Positions 17,043 to 25,344 of a stretch of 64,000 nt of DNA are shown here, piece after piece. Each line of letters starts with the position of its first letter. The stretch's first letter is position 1. The DNA comes from Bacteroidaceae bacterium (lineage in GTDB: Bacteria; Bacteroidota; Bacteroidia; Bacteroidales; Bacteroidaceae), in contig JAFYPU010000017.1 in NCBI GenBank assembly GCA_017547385.1, positions 62,001 to 126,000 of the forward strand, read 5' to 3'. The notes beneath the pieces are model-generated. The model did not search any database. It was not told where the DNA came from and saw only the letters and a list, made by a program, of their open reading frames with translations. The position numbers and the translations under genes were made by a program.

Positions 17043-18215
17043 ATGCAGTCCTCCGACCGTATTCGCAATGTGAAAGTGGTGCTCACGCTGGCTGCCGTCG
17101 TGATTGCGGCTGCCTCGTTGGTGGTGTCGCACTTCCTCATTCGCGACTTGCAACGACAGGAACGCAACAACATGGAGGTGTGGGCCGAAGCCATGCGCTC
17201 GCTCAGCCACGCTGATGAAACCACAGACCTCAACTTGGTGCTGAAAGTAATCAACGGCAACAACTTCATTCCGGTGGTGGTTCTTGACGAACGCGGAGCC
17301 ATTACCACTTATCGCAATTTGCAGATTGATGAAGAAACAGCTGCCGATTCGCTTCAAACCTTGCAGCGCATTGTTCAAACGATGAAAGCAGCAGGACGTG
17401 TTATCACTATGGAATTAAGCACGGACCTTGCGCAGGCACCGAACAAGCAAGAACACATTTATATATATTATGATGAGTCTGCCATCCTCAAGCGGTTGGC
17501 TTCATATCCCTATGTGCAATTGGGCGTGGTGGGGCTCTTTGTTCTCATGGCCGGATATGCGCTGCTCTCCTCCAAACGTGCTGAACAGAACAAGGTGTGG
17601 GTGGGACTCTCCCGCGAAACGGCTCATCAACTGGGCACTCCCATTTCGTCGCTGATGGCTTGGACGGAAATGCTGCGCGAAACATATCCAGACGACGAGT
17701 TGTTGCCCGAAATGAGCAACGACGTGAAGCGACTCGAACTCATTGCCGAGCGTTTTTCGAAAATCGGTTCGCAACCCGAATTACGCGAAGTCAATTTGCA
17801 GGAAGTCATTCGCAATGTGGCAGATTACATCTCCCGTCGTGCCAGCGACAAAGTAAATCTCACATGCAGCTTTCCCGATGATTGCACCAAGGTGCGCATC
17901 TGTCCACCCTTGTTTGAGTGGGTCATCGAAAACCTGTGTAAGAATGCCATCGATGCCATGGCGGGCGAGGGCAGCATCACCATCTATGTTTATCATCACG
18001 GCCCACACATCGCCATCGATGTGGCCGATACCGGCAAAGGCATCAGCAAAAAGCATTTCCGCACCGTGTTTCGTCCGGGCTTCACCACAAAGAAACGCGG
18101 TTGGGGGCTGGGACTTTCGCTTGCAAAACGCATCATCGAAGAATACCATGGTGGGCGCATCTTCGTGAAAGAAAGCGATCCCGGTCGCGGTACCACTTTT
18201 TGCATATTGTTGTGA
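17043..18215 (+). CDS. Orphan membrane sensor histidine kinase
   Basis: 390 residues. TM1 is near residues 10-32 and TM2 near 155-175, with a ~120-residue periplasmic sensor domain of no recognised family between them. The H-box has the phospho-accepting His195 in E-T-A-H-Q-L-G-T-P-I-S. The N-box is E-N-L-C-K-N-A-I-D-A-M. The G-boxes D-T-G-K-G-I and W-G-L-G-L-S complete the HATPase. There is no HAMP domain and no response regulator nearby, so its partner is elsewhere. It is probably co-transcribed with engB. Confidence 0.9.
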   Translation: MQSSDRIRNVKVVLTLAAVVIAAASLVVSHFLIRDLQRQERNNMEVWAEAMRSLSHADETTDLNLVLKVINGNNFIPVVVLDERGAITTYRNLQIDEETAADSLQTLQRIVQTMKAAGRVITMELSTDLAQAPNKQEHIYIYYDESAILKRLASYPYVQLGVVGLFVLMAGYALLSSKRAEQNKVWVGLSRETAHQLGTPISSLMAWTEMLRETYPDDELLPEMSNDVKRLELIAERFSKIGSQPELREVNLQEVIRNVADYISRRASDKVNLTCSFPDDCTKVRICPPLFEWVIENLCKNAIDAMAGEGSITIYVYHHGPHIAIDVADTGKGISKKHFRTVFRPGFTTKKRGWGLGLSLAKRIIEEYHGGRIFVKESDPGRGTTFCILL

Positions 18216-18263
18216 AAAAGAACAGGCTGCCGTTTGTGAAATTTCAGACATATAAATAAATAT

Positions 18264-18302
18264 AGAGAAGCCGTTCACGAATCATTCGTGTGCGGCTTCT
18301 CT
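18264..18302. terminator. Hairpin between convergent kinase and ttcA-like genes
   Basis: AGAGAAGCCG (18264-18273) pairs with CGGCTTCTCT (18293-18302), and an inner CACGAA/TTCGTG extends the stem. T-tracts are weak on both sides. Position suggests a shared terminator. Confidence 0.6.
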
Positions 18303-18368
18303 GTATTGAAAATCATTTCCGATTTTCAAGCAAATCGGTAAGGGATAACATAAAAAGGAAACGAAAAA

Positions 18369-19115
18369 TTATTCCGTTTCCACAAGTTTGCCCTCTTTCA
18401 GTAGCGCATGCCACAAGTTCTGTCTGAATTCGGGCGCAAAGCGGCAGAGTTGTTCAAACTGCGTTGCAGCTTCGGTGCGTCTGCTTTCCTTTTCGTGCGG
18501 ACAGCGTTTCACTTGTTTCACATAATCATGTTGCTTTGCCAAGAAGGCGATGTCGGTTTCGTGCTCCAAGCAAAGAGGACGGATGATGCTGATGGGAAAT
18601 TTGCGCATGCGGAGCAAAGCCGGCATGGTGCTGAACGTGCCATTGAACGAGAGGTTCATGAGTGCCGTGTGCAAGATGTCATCTTGATGGTGGCCGAGGG
18701 CAATTTTGTTGCACCCTTCGGCTTGTGCGGTTTCAAAGAGTTGCTTTCTGCGGTTCCACGAACAAAGAAAGCATGGTGTACGACGGCTGTTGCGGTCGGC
18801 TTCAAAACTTGCTGTGCGTACCAGAAGCGTTACGCCGCATTGCGATGCCATATCTTCCAGATAGGACGTGTCGGTAAGGTAGTCGATGCCTTGCATTCTG
18901 ACATGCAGGGCTTTCACTTCAAACTCGAAAGGGCAACGCCGCCGATAGTCTGCCAAGAGTTCGAGAAGCGCCAACGAATCTTTGCCGCCCGACAATCCCA
19001 CGAGCAATCTGTCTCCGGGTTCTATCAGACCGAATTGGCGCACGGCTTCAGCAAAACGACGTTTGACGCGCTGCTCTGTGCGATAGGCTTCAGTGAGTTT
19101 GAGAGGTTGGGTCAT
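18369..19115 (-). CDS. ttcA: TtcA-like PP-loop tRNA 2-thiocytidine synthase
   Basis: 248 residues. The PP-loop ATP pyrophosphatase motif G-L-S-G-G-K-D-S is at about 39-46. A C-F-L-C pair lies at about 115-118, and an L-G-H-H-Q-D-D motif is present, all as in the TtcA/TtuA group. The enzyme thiolates a tRNA base using an Fe-S cluster and sulfide. It overlaps the upstream DMT-like gene by four bases. Assignment to TtcA, rather than a related PP-loop thiolase, is likely but not proven. Confidence 0.82.
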   Translation of the reverse strand: MTQPLKLTEAYRTEQRVKRRFAEAVRQFGLIEPGDRLLVGLSGGKDSLALLELLADYRRRCPFEFEVKALHVRMQGIDYLTDTSYLEDMASQCGVTLLVRTASFEADRNSRRTPCFLCSWNRRKQLFETAQAEGCNKIALGHHQDDILHTALMNLSFNGTFSTMPALLRMRKFPISIIRPLCLEHETDIAFLAKQHDYVKQVKRCPHEKESRRTEAATQFEQLCRFAPEFRQNLWHALLKEGKLVETE

Positions 19116-19480
19116 TTCATGAAAACAAAATAGACGGCAGCCACAAGGCAGGCAAAGGCGGCTATGTGATTCCAGTGGAAAGTTTCACTTTTGAAGAAGA
19201 GCGTTACGATAACTGTGAACACGATGAGCGAAACCACTTCTTGTATCACCTTGAGCTGAATGAGCGAGAACGGACCTCCGTTGTCCACAATACCGAGACG
19301 ATTGGCGGGCACCTGACAAATGTACTCGAAGAGGGCAATTCCCCAAGAGAAGAGAATGACGAGCATCAAGGGCCAATGTTTGCTGACACCCGTTTCCTGA
19401 AGTTTCAGGTGGCCGTACCAGGCAAAGGTCATGAAGATATTTGAACAAATGAGCAGCAGAACGGAATAGATACCTTGCAT
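19112..19480 (-). CDS. DMT-superfamily small membrane protein (DUF486)
   Basis: 122 residues starting at ATG 19480 (MQGIYSVLLL); an upstream ATG (19525) adds a non-hydrophobic leader. Four hydrophobic helices with F-E-Y-x-x-Q-V-P-A-N-R and G-x-F-S-L-x-Q-L-K-x-I-Q-E match the DUF486 family, related to drug/metabolite transporters. The substrate is unknown. It overlaps the TtcA-like gene by four bases (ATGA). Confidence 0.85.
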   Translation of the reverse strand: MQGIYSVLLLICSNIFMTFAWYGHLKLQETGVSKHWPLMLVILFSWGIALFEYICQVPANRLGIVDNGGPFSLIQLKVIQEVVSLIVFTVIVTLFFKSETFHWNHIAAFACLVAAVYFVFMK

Positions 19481-19621
19481 ACGTATATATATAATATGTA
19501 TATGAGCGTTTGAAAAGTGTTTCAAGAATAAGAAAGATTGGGAAGGGAGTTCGTGCAGCGCATCGGCAGCACTTGCACATCCGTTCTCAATCTTTCTTCT
19601 TCAAGGATTAAGTTTCAGAGA

Positions 19622-21982
19622 TTATTTTCCCGACAATCGTTGATGCATGGCGGCAGCTGCACGCTTGCCATCGCCCATTGCCAAAATCACGGTGGCACCG
19701 CCGCGAACAATGTCGCCACCTGCAAACAGGGTGGGGATGTTGCTCTGCATGTCTTCGTTCACTGCGATAGTGCCCTTGCGTCCCAGTTCGAGGCCTTCCA
19801 CTGATTGTGGAACGATGGGATTGGGCGATACGCCGATGCTGACCACCACCAAGTCGGTGTCGATGGTTTCGATGGCACCTTCCACAGGAACCGGACTGCG
19901 ACGACCGCTGCTGTCGGGCTCGCCCAACTCCATGCGCTGCAACTTCACTTGTTTCACGCGGCCTTTTTCGTCGGCGATATACTCGATGGGGTTGTGCAGT
20001 GTCAGGAATTGCACGCCTTCTTCCTTGGCATGATGAACTTCTTCGAGGCGAGCCGGCATTTCCTCCTCTGAACGGCGATAAACGATGGTGGCTGTTTCTG
20101 CTCCCAGACGCAGTGCCGTGCGCACAGAGTCCATGGCGGTGTTTCCGCCACCCACCACCACAACATTGCGACCCATAGGGATGGGTGTGTCAGTGGCTTC
20201 GTTAGAAGCGTCCATGAGGTTGACGCGCGTCAGATACTCGTTGCTGGACATGATGTTGATGCTGTTTTCTCCGGGAATTCCCATGAAATTCGGCAGACCT
20301 GCCCCCGAGGCTACGAAAACGCCTTGGCAACCCTCGGCCTCCAATTCGGCAATGCTCAGCGTCTTGCCTACGATGCAGTCCTTCACAAACTTCACACCTG
20401 CAGCTTCGAGGTTGTTGATTTCAAAGTCGACGATGCTGTTGGGCAAACGGAATTCGGGAATGCCATACTTGAGCACACCACCGATTTCGTGCAAGGCTTC
20501 GTAAACGGTAACATCGTAGCCGTGTTTCACCATCTCACCTGCAAATGAGAGACCGGCAGGTCCTGAACCTACCACGGCCACCTTAATGTTGTTCTTTGCT
20601 GCGGGTGTGGCAGGCACTGCAAGGTTGTTTTCGCGTTCGTAGTCGGCGGCAAAACGTTCCAAGTATCCAATGGCCACGGGTTGGCTTTCGGTTTTGTGAT
20701 GAATGCATCGGCTTTCGCACTGCTTCTCTTGCGGACAAACGCGACCGCAGACAGCAGGCAGCGCACTTGTTTCTTTAATGGTGGCAGCGGCTCGGGCAAA
20801 TTCGCCCAACTCGATGTGCTTCACAAAGCGAGGGATGTCAATTCCAACGGGACAACCTTCGACGCAACCGGGATTGGCGCAATCGAGACAACGGCGTGCT
20901 TCCTGCATCGCTACTTCTGCCGTAAGACCGCGGTTCACCTCTTCTTTGAGTTGGTGAGCGCGGTATGAGGGTTCGAGTTCGTTCATTTTGCAACGCTCGA
21001 TGCTCATGCGTTCTTTCGGCTTCATGGCAGCACGCACAGCCTTGCGCCATTCGGCATCGCGGCTCTTGCAGGCTTCACTGTCGTTGCAAGAAGCGATACC
21101 CTCTGTGCCTTTGGCAGTGTTTTCGGTGAGTTTTTCTGATGTTGTTTCTTCGGGCTCGATGACTGTGAGGTCCTTATGGGCCATTTCATATTGTTCCTTG
21201 TCGCGGAAAGCAGCCATGCGGCTCAGCATTTCGTCGAAGTCCACCTGATGACCGTCAAACTCGGGTCCGTCCACACAGACGAAGCGTGTCTTACCGCCCA
21301 CGGTGATGCGGCATGCACCGCACATACCGGTTCCGTCCACCATGATGGTGTTGAGCGAAACGTCTGTGGGAATTTCGTATTTCTTTGTGAGCAGACATAC
21401 AAACTTCATCATGATGGCAGGACCGATGGCGAAACATTTGTCTACGCGTTCGCGCTTAATCACGTCCTCGATGCCTTCGGTAACCAAGCCTTTGCGACCA
21501 GCCGAACCATCGTCGGTCATGATGATCACTTCGTCGGACGAGGCACGCATCTCTTCTTCCAGAATGATGAGGTCTTTGCTGCGACCGGCCAAAACGGTAA
21601 TGACGCGGTTACCTGCCGCTTTCAATGCTTGCACAATGGGGAGCATGGGTGCCACTCCCACGCCGCCGCCGGCACATACCACGGTGCCGAAGTTCTCGAT
21701 GTGTGTGGCTTTTCCCAACGGGCCTACCACGTCTGTGATGTGGTCGCCGGCTTCCAGATGGCATAACTTGGCAGACGAGAGTCCCACGGCTTGCACCACC
21801 AGTGTGATGGTGCCGCGTGAGGGGTCGGCTTCACAAATGGTGAGCGGAATGCGTTCGCCGCCTTCGCCCACACGGACAATCACAAAGTGTCCGGCTCGGC
21901 GTGAGCGTGCGATGAGCGGAGCTTCTACCACGAGTTTGAACACTTTCTCTGAGAATTGTTCTTTGGCTATAATCCTGTTCAT
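19622..21982 (-). CDS. Fused ferredoxin-NADP reductase alpha subunit and GltD-like subunit (NfnAB-type)
   Basis: 786 residues from ATG 21982; an ATG at 22057 adds 25 unrelated residues. The N-terminal ~290 residues are a ferredoxin-reductase/DHODB electron-transfer module with FAD motif R-I-P-L-T-I and a [2Fe-2S] cysteine set around G-M-C-G-A-C. The C-terminal part is glutamate-synthase small-subunit-like: Fe-S motifs C-L-D-C-A-N-P-G-C and C-G-R-V-C-P-Q-E-x-x-C, then FAD site V-G-S-G-P-A-G and NADPH site G-G-G-N-T-A-M-D. In other anaerobes these are two proteins, the bifurcating NfnA and NfnB. Bifurcation is inferred from homology. No glutamate synthase large subunit is nearby. Confidence 0.88.
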   Translation of the reverse strand: MNRIIAKEQFSEKVFKLVVEAPLIARSRRAGHFVIVRVGEGGERIPLTICEADPSRGTITLVVQAVGLSSAKLCHLEAGDHITDVVGPLGKATHIENFGTVVCAGGGVGVAPMLPIVQALKAAGNRVITVLAGRSKDLIILEEEMRASSDEVIIMTDDGSAGRKGLVTEGIEDVIKRERVDKCFAIGPAIMMKFVCLLTKKYEIPTDVSLNTIMVDGTGMCGACRITVGGKTRFVCVDGPEFDGHQVDFDEMLSRMAAFRDKEQYEMAHKDLTVIEPEETTSEKLTENTAKGTEGIASCNDSEACKSRDAEWRKAVRAAMKPKERMSIERCKMNELEPSYRAHQLKEEVNRGLTAEVAMQEARRCLDCANPGCVEGCPVGIDIPRFVKHIELGEFARAAATIKETSALPAVCGRVCPQEKQCESRCIHHKTESQPVAIGYLERFAADYERENNLAVPATPAAKNNIKVAVVGSGPAGLSFAGEMVKHGYDVTVYEALHEIGGVLKYGIPEFRLPNSIVDFEINNLEAAGVKFVKDCIVGKTLSIAELEAEGCQGVFVASGAGLPNFMGIPGENSINIMSSNEYLTRVNLMDASNEATDTPIPMGRNVVVVGGGNTAMDSVRTALRLGAETATIVYRRSEEEMPARLEEVHHAKEEGVQFLTLHNPIEYIADEKGRVKQVKLQRMELGEPDSSGRRSPVPVEGAIETIDTDLVVVSIGVSPNPIVPQSVEGLELGRKGTIAVNEDMQSNIPTLFAGGDIVRGGATVILAMGDGKRAAAAMHQRLSGK

Positions 21983-22193
21983 TGTTTCTATGTGTGTGTT
22001 TGTAAATTCTTGATGAGGGGTGAGCCATGTTCCTTGTGTTTCCAGAAGCGAATTCATGGTTACTTATGGGGCGTGAAACCCTTGTGTGTTAACCTAAGCT
22101 TCGTTTCCTATTGGGAGAGCTCGTTGATGGAAAAAGCATCGGCAGTCCTTGCTTTTTGCTATCATTTTGCTGAGATTGTTCTCAAATCGGCAG

Positions 22194-22201
22194 CAAAATT
22201 A
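22194..22201 (-). promoter_or_regulatory. Possible -7 box for the NfnAB-type gene
   Basis: Minus-strand TAATTTTG fits TAnnTTTG, about 210 bases before the start codon. The -33 position shows no TTTG. Confidence 0.35.
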
Positions 22202-22300
22202 CATATTTTATTTAATAATAAGTATGCGCGCGTGAAGTTTGTGCCGTGCTTTTCGCTTGCATTGTGTGAGGAGCGCAGGAGTTGTGATGCTTCGAAGCAA

Positions 22301-22332
22301 CTCCGAGGGTGGGAGAGACCACGCCGTCGGAG
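22301..22332. other. GC-rich hairpin candidate in intergenic DNA
   Basis: CTCCGA (22301-22306) and TCGGAG (22327-22332) enclose a second pairing of GTGG with CCAC, giving an interrupted 10-bp stem. It could be a structured leader or chance. Confidence 0.35.
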
Positions 22333-22386
22333 CATGTAAAGCATCCCCACTACTACCTGCAATAGCTGCTTGCGCGAGGACGAAAA

Positions 22387-22445
22387 TCTGCAGTGCTTGC
22401 AGATTTTTCTACAAGCACTGCAGAAAATTCTGCAAGCACTGCAGA
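22387..22445 (+). repeat. 59-bp three-unit palindromic repeat element, copy 2
   Basis: Units begin at 22387 (TCTGCAGTGCTTGCAGA), 22408 (TCTACAAGCACTGCAGA) and 22429 (TCTGCAAGCACTGCAGA): period 21 bp, 4-base A/T spacers, orientation +, -, -. Same architecture as the copies at 15344 (inverted) and 42756. Confidence 0.92.
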
Positions 22446-22766
22446 TTACACCCCCCTTCGCATGTGCGGATAACGCCTCTGTAAGCCCATTATTTTGCAA
22501 CGCAATAGCAGAAGGGAACAAAAGCCTCTGAAGTGTGCAAGAAAAGTGTTAAAATGTTGCATGATATTCGCAAAAAAGTTTGAATTGTGAAAGAAAAAAC
22601 TCAAATTCCTTTTTTCAGTTTTCAAGAATATCCGATATTTGCCTTACAATTATTCACCTACAAATGTCGAAATGCTGACAAAATGACGGAAAAGCAGCTG
22701 CAACGTTCATCAAAGCAGGCATGAGACGAAAAGTGGGACATTTATTAATACTTAAAGGATACAACC

Positions 22767-23615
22767 ATGAAACGAGTGCTTTTATCTTTTGCTTTATTCC
22801 TTGGCCTGTCCTTGTCGGTAAGTGCCATGAGTTATGAAGAAGCCCGTCAGCAAGCTTGGTTCTTGACGGACAAAATGGCTTACGAACTGAATTTAACTCC
22901 GGAACAGTATGACCGGGCTTATCAGGTGAACCTTGATTATTTGATGAGCATCAGAACCGCTTCAGATTGCTATGGTCATTATTGGAACTACAGAAATGCA
23001 GATTTTCGTTGCATTCTCTTCGATTGGCAATACACGCTCTACAGCACCATTGAATACTTCTTCCGTCCTGTGCGCTGGGTGAGTTCCGCATGGTATTACC
23101 CTGTGTTCGACCACTATTGCCGAGGCTATTATTACTTCAGCCGCCCCACGGTTTACGTGAGCTATCGCGGAGTGGGTTGGCACAACCGCGGACACAATGA
23201 TGTGAGTCCCTATCACGGCATGTCGTTCCGCCATGGCAACGGAATGCGTGATCACTATCACGGCAGACATCATCAAGGACATCACGGTGGCAGACCTTCG
23301 CATGGTCGTCCCGACTATAAACCCTCGCATGGTGGACAGCATAATGGTGTACGCCCCGACCATGGCAACGGAAGACCCGGCAGCAATGCACGTCCCGGTG
23401 GCGGAAGCAATGTGCGCCCCGATCACAATGGTGGTCGCCCCGGTGGAAATCATTCAGGCTCGTCCGTGGGTTCTTCAAACAGAGGCGGAAATCGTGGAGG
23501 CAGCTCGGTGCGTCCCTCTTCAGGAGGAAGTTCATCTTCACGCGGTTCTGCCACACGCGGTAGCGGCAGTTCGCAACGCGGACACAGTGGCGGTGGACGT
23601 TCATTCGGACGATAA
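22767..23615 (+). CDS. Exported protein with long His/Gly/Arg/Ser-rich tail, function unknown
   Basis: 282 residues. A signal peptide ends at S-V-S-A (about 20). Residues ~21-125 form a compact domain rich in Tyr and Trp, starting with a helical E-x-x-R-x-x-A-x-x-x-T-D-K-M segment and L-x-L-T-x-x-Q, a pattern reminiscent of CpxP/Spy-like helices. Residues ~128-282 are low complexity: first His/Gly/Arg-rich (H-G-R-H-H-Q-G-H-H-G-G), then Gly/Ser/Arg-rich. The His tract suggests metal binding, but no family is recognised. It has its own terminator. Confidence 0.8.
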   Translation: MKRVLLSFALFLGLSLSVSAMSYEEARQQAWFLTDKMAYELNLTPEQYDRAYQVNLDYLMSIRTASDCYGHYWNYRNADFRCILFDWQYTLYSTIEYFFRPVRWVSSAWYYPVFDHYCRGYYYFSRPTVYVSYRGVGWHNRGHNDVSPYHGMSFRHGNGMRDHYHGRHHQGHHGGRPSHGRPDYKPSHGGQHNGVRPDHGNGRPGSNARPGGGSNVRPDHNGGRPGGNHSGSSVGSSNRGGNRGGSSVRPSSGGSSSSRGSATRGSGSSQRGHSGGGRSFGR

Positions 23616-23641
23616 ACTCCCCAAATAGTTCAAGAAAATAT

Positions 23642-23675
23642 AAAAGTCAGTCTCGTAAATCTGAGGCTGACTTTT
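23642..23675 (+). terminator. Rho-independent terminator after the His-rich gene
   Basis: AAAAGTCAGTCTC (23642-23654) pairs with GAGGCTGACTTTT (23663-23675) with one G-T pair, ending in a T-run, 27 bases after the stop. Confidence 0.85.
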
Positions 23676-23798
23676 TCATTTAATAACCCTTTATTATGTT
23701 TCTAATAAACAGTAATATAATTATCGCATAAAACGTTGAGTGTTTTTCGAGAGAACCATTCGAAAGTGGGAAGTTGAAGTGCAAAGTTTGCCCCACAG

Positions 23799-23830
23799 TT
23801 TGCTATAGCTTGAAAAAAGTGTTACATTTG
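23799..23830 (+). promoter_or_regulatory. Bacteroidetes-type promoter for the second LRR/M60 operon
   Basis: TTTG (23799-23802), 20 bases, TACATTTG (23823-23830). It lies downstream of an in-frame ATG at 23774, which supports the later start at 23873. Confidence 0.7.
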
Positions 23831-23872
23831 CCAAGTTGTATCTCTATTTTAGCATCCAAATCTCTTAAAAAT

Positions 23873-25288
23873 ATGAATAAACAGCGTTTAATTAAAACTT
23901 TGATGGCCGGGATGTTATTAACACTTCCCGCACAAGCAGATGTCATCAAACTGCAGACAGAAGCCCCCGTCGGCTCTGCCATGTCTTTGGCCATCGACCA
24001 AGGTGTGAAGGCCACACTCACTTGGGGCAATGGCAACACTCAGGAAATCACATTCACGGCAGAAGAGAGTGTGGTAAACGTGGCCGATGCCTCACTGACC
24101 ATCACCACGGAGCAACCCATCACCGTGTTCTTCTGTGTTGGAAACTCGTTGACCGAACTCAATCTTTCAGAAGCTCCCCATTTGACCAATCTGGTGTGCG
24201 CTGACAACCATCTGAGTGCTTTGAACCTCGATCAACAAACCGAATTGGTTGAGCTTAATTGCCAGAACAACAATTTGTCTGCGCTTGCATTGGGAACGGC
24301 AAAGCAGTTACAAATCCTCAACTGTGCCGGCAACCAAATTGAAAAACTGACCCTGAGCGGCAACACCGCACTTCGCACATTGATTTGTGCCAACAACAAG
24401 CTCACATCATTGAGCATCAGTGCGCTGAAACAACTCGAAGCACTTTGGTGTCAAGGCAACGAAATCAAAACATTGCAAATGACCGTAGGCGTGAGCCCGA
24501 AACAAATTTTGGCTTATGACAACGTGATGACCACTGCCAGAGTAACCAACAGCACAGGCTTGGAAGAACTTTGGCTCGACAACAACCAACTCACATCTCT
24601 GGATGTTTCCGGTTTGGCACTTGTGGGATTGAGTGCTTCAAACAATGCGTTGACTTCCATCACGCACAGCACCGACAGCAAGAAAACCATGAAATACTTT
24701 TACGTGGATGGAAACAACCTTGATTTCAGCTCGTTTGTTACCACTTGCAACACGAAAGGTGATACCCTGATTTCGTATGCCATTGATCCGCAAGCCGAAG
24801 TTTCCTTGGGTGAGTCTGTCAATATCGGTGAAGAAATTGATTTGACTGAAAAGTTCTCGACCAATGGTTGGAAAGCAGCCCTGGGTGCTTCCATCAAATG
24901 GTACAAATCCGCTGACAACAGTCAGCTTGTGAAAGGTACGGATTACACAGTTAAGAATACCTATAAGTTCACTTTCCTCACACCACAAAAGGGCATTTAT
25001 GCCGTTGTAACCGCAACGCGTGTGTATCCCGATTTCCAACTCACCACGCAGTCACTCCGTGTTATCGATCCCTCAGGCATCGGAAGCTTGGCTGATAACT
25101 CTGCACTGATGATTAAGGGCGAAAGCGGTGCTTTGCAAGTTGTGTGCGGAGCCGCAATGCCGCTCAAGGTATATGCCGCCGATGGCCGCACCGTGCTCGA
25201 TACCGTTCTTTCTGCCGGTACGCATACGTGGAAACTCCCTGCCGGAGTTTATGTGGTCAATGGAGAAAAAGTGTATATAGCCCGTTGA
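23873..25288 (+). CDS. Leucine-rich-repeat surface protein with type IX sorting tail
   Basis: 471 residues from ATG 23873, giving a clean signal peptide (MNKQRLIKTLMAGMLL to P-A-Q-A). A ~75-residue domain precedes about eight LRR units of the form L-x-x-L-x-C-x-x-N-x-L (residues ~85-270). An Ig-like or linker region follows, then a type-A C-terminal sorting domain ending P-A-G-V-Y-V-V-N-G-E-K-V-Y-I-A-R. Layout and tail match the partial gene at the start of the window. It should be surface-anchored by PorU/PorV. The M60 peptidase gene starts 56 bases later. Confidence 0.88.
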   Translation: MNKQRLIKTLMAGMLLTLPAQADVIKLQTEAPVGSAMSLAIDQGVKATLTWGNGNTQEITFTAEESVVNVADASLTITTEQPITVFFCVGNSLTELNLSEAPHLTNLVCADNHLSALNLDQQTELVELNCQNNNLSALALGTAKQLQILNCAGNQIEKLTLSGNTALRTLICANNKLTSLSISALKQLEALWCQGNEIKTLQMTVGVSPKQILAYDNVMTTARVTNSTGLEELWLDNNQLTSLDVSGLALVGLSASNNALTSITHSTDSKKTMKYFYVDGNNLDFSSFVTTCNTKGDTLISYAIDPQAEVSLGESVNIGEEIDLTEKFSTNGWKAALGASIKWYKSADNSQLVKGTDYTVKNTYKFTFLTPQKGIYAVVTATRVYPDFQLTTQSLRVIDPSGIGSLADNSALMIKGESGALQVVCGAAMPLKVYAADGRTVLDTVLSAGTHTWKLPAGVYVVNGEKVYIAR

Positions 25289-25344
25289 TTTTCCGGAAAG
25301 GATTTTACAAATACAAGTATTCACAATAAAAAATCATAAAGATA

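Larger units (their letters stand above)
21983..22766. other. Long divergent intergenic region
   Basis: About 780 bases between divergent genes, with no supported ORF. It contains a minus-strand TAATTTTG box (22194-22201) suitable for the flavoprotein gene, a GC-rich hairpin candidate (22301-22332) and repeat element copy 2 (22387-22445). The last 250 bases before 22767 are AT-rich and featureless to me. Confidence 0.55.

Noticed and set aside
22387-22445. The 59-bp elements as integron attC sites (59-base elements)
   Set aside because: They lack the R-box and L-box core sites (GTTRRRY and RYYYAAC), and no integrase or gene-cassette arrangement exists. The shared length is coincidence.
23774-23872. 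Start of the second LRR gene at 23774
   Set aside because: It would place translation upstream of the well-formed promoter and bury the signal peptide; 23873 is preferred.
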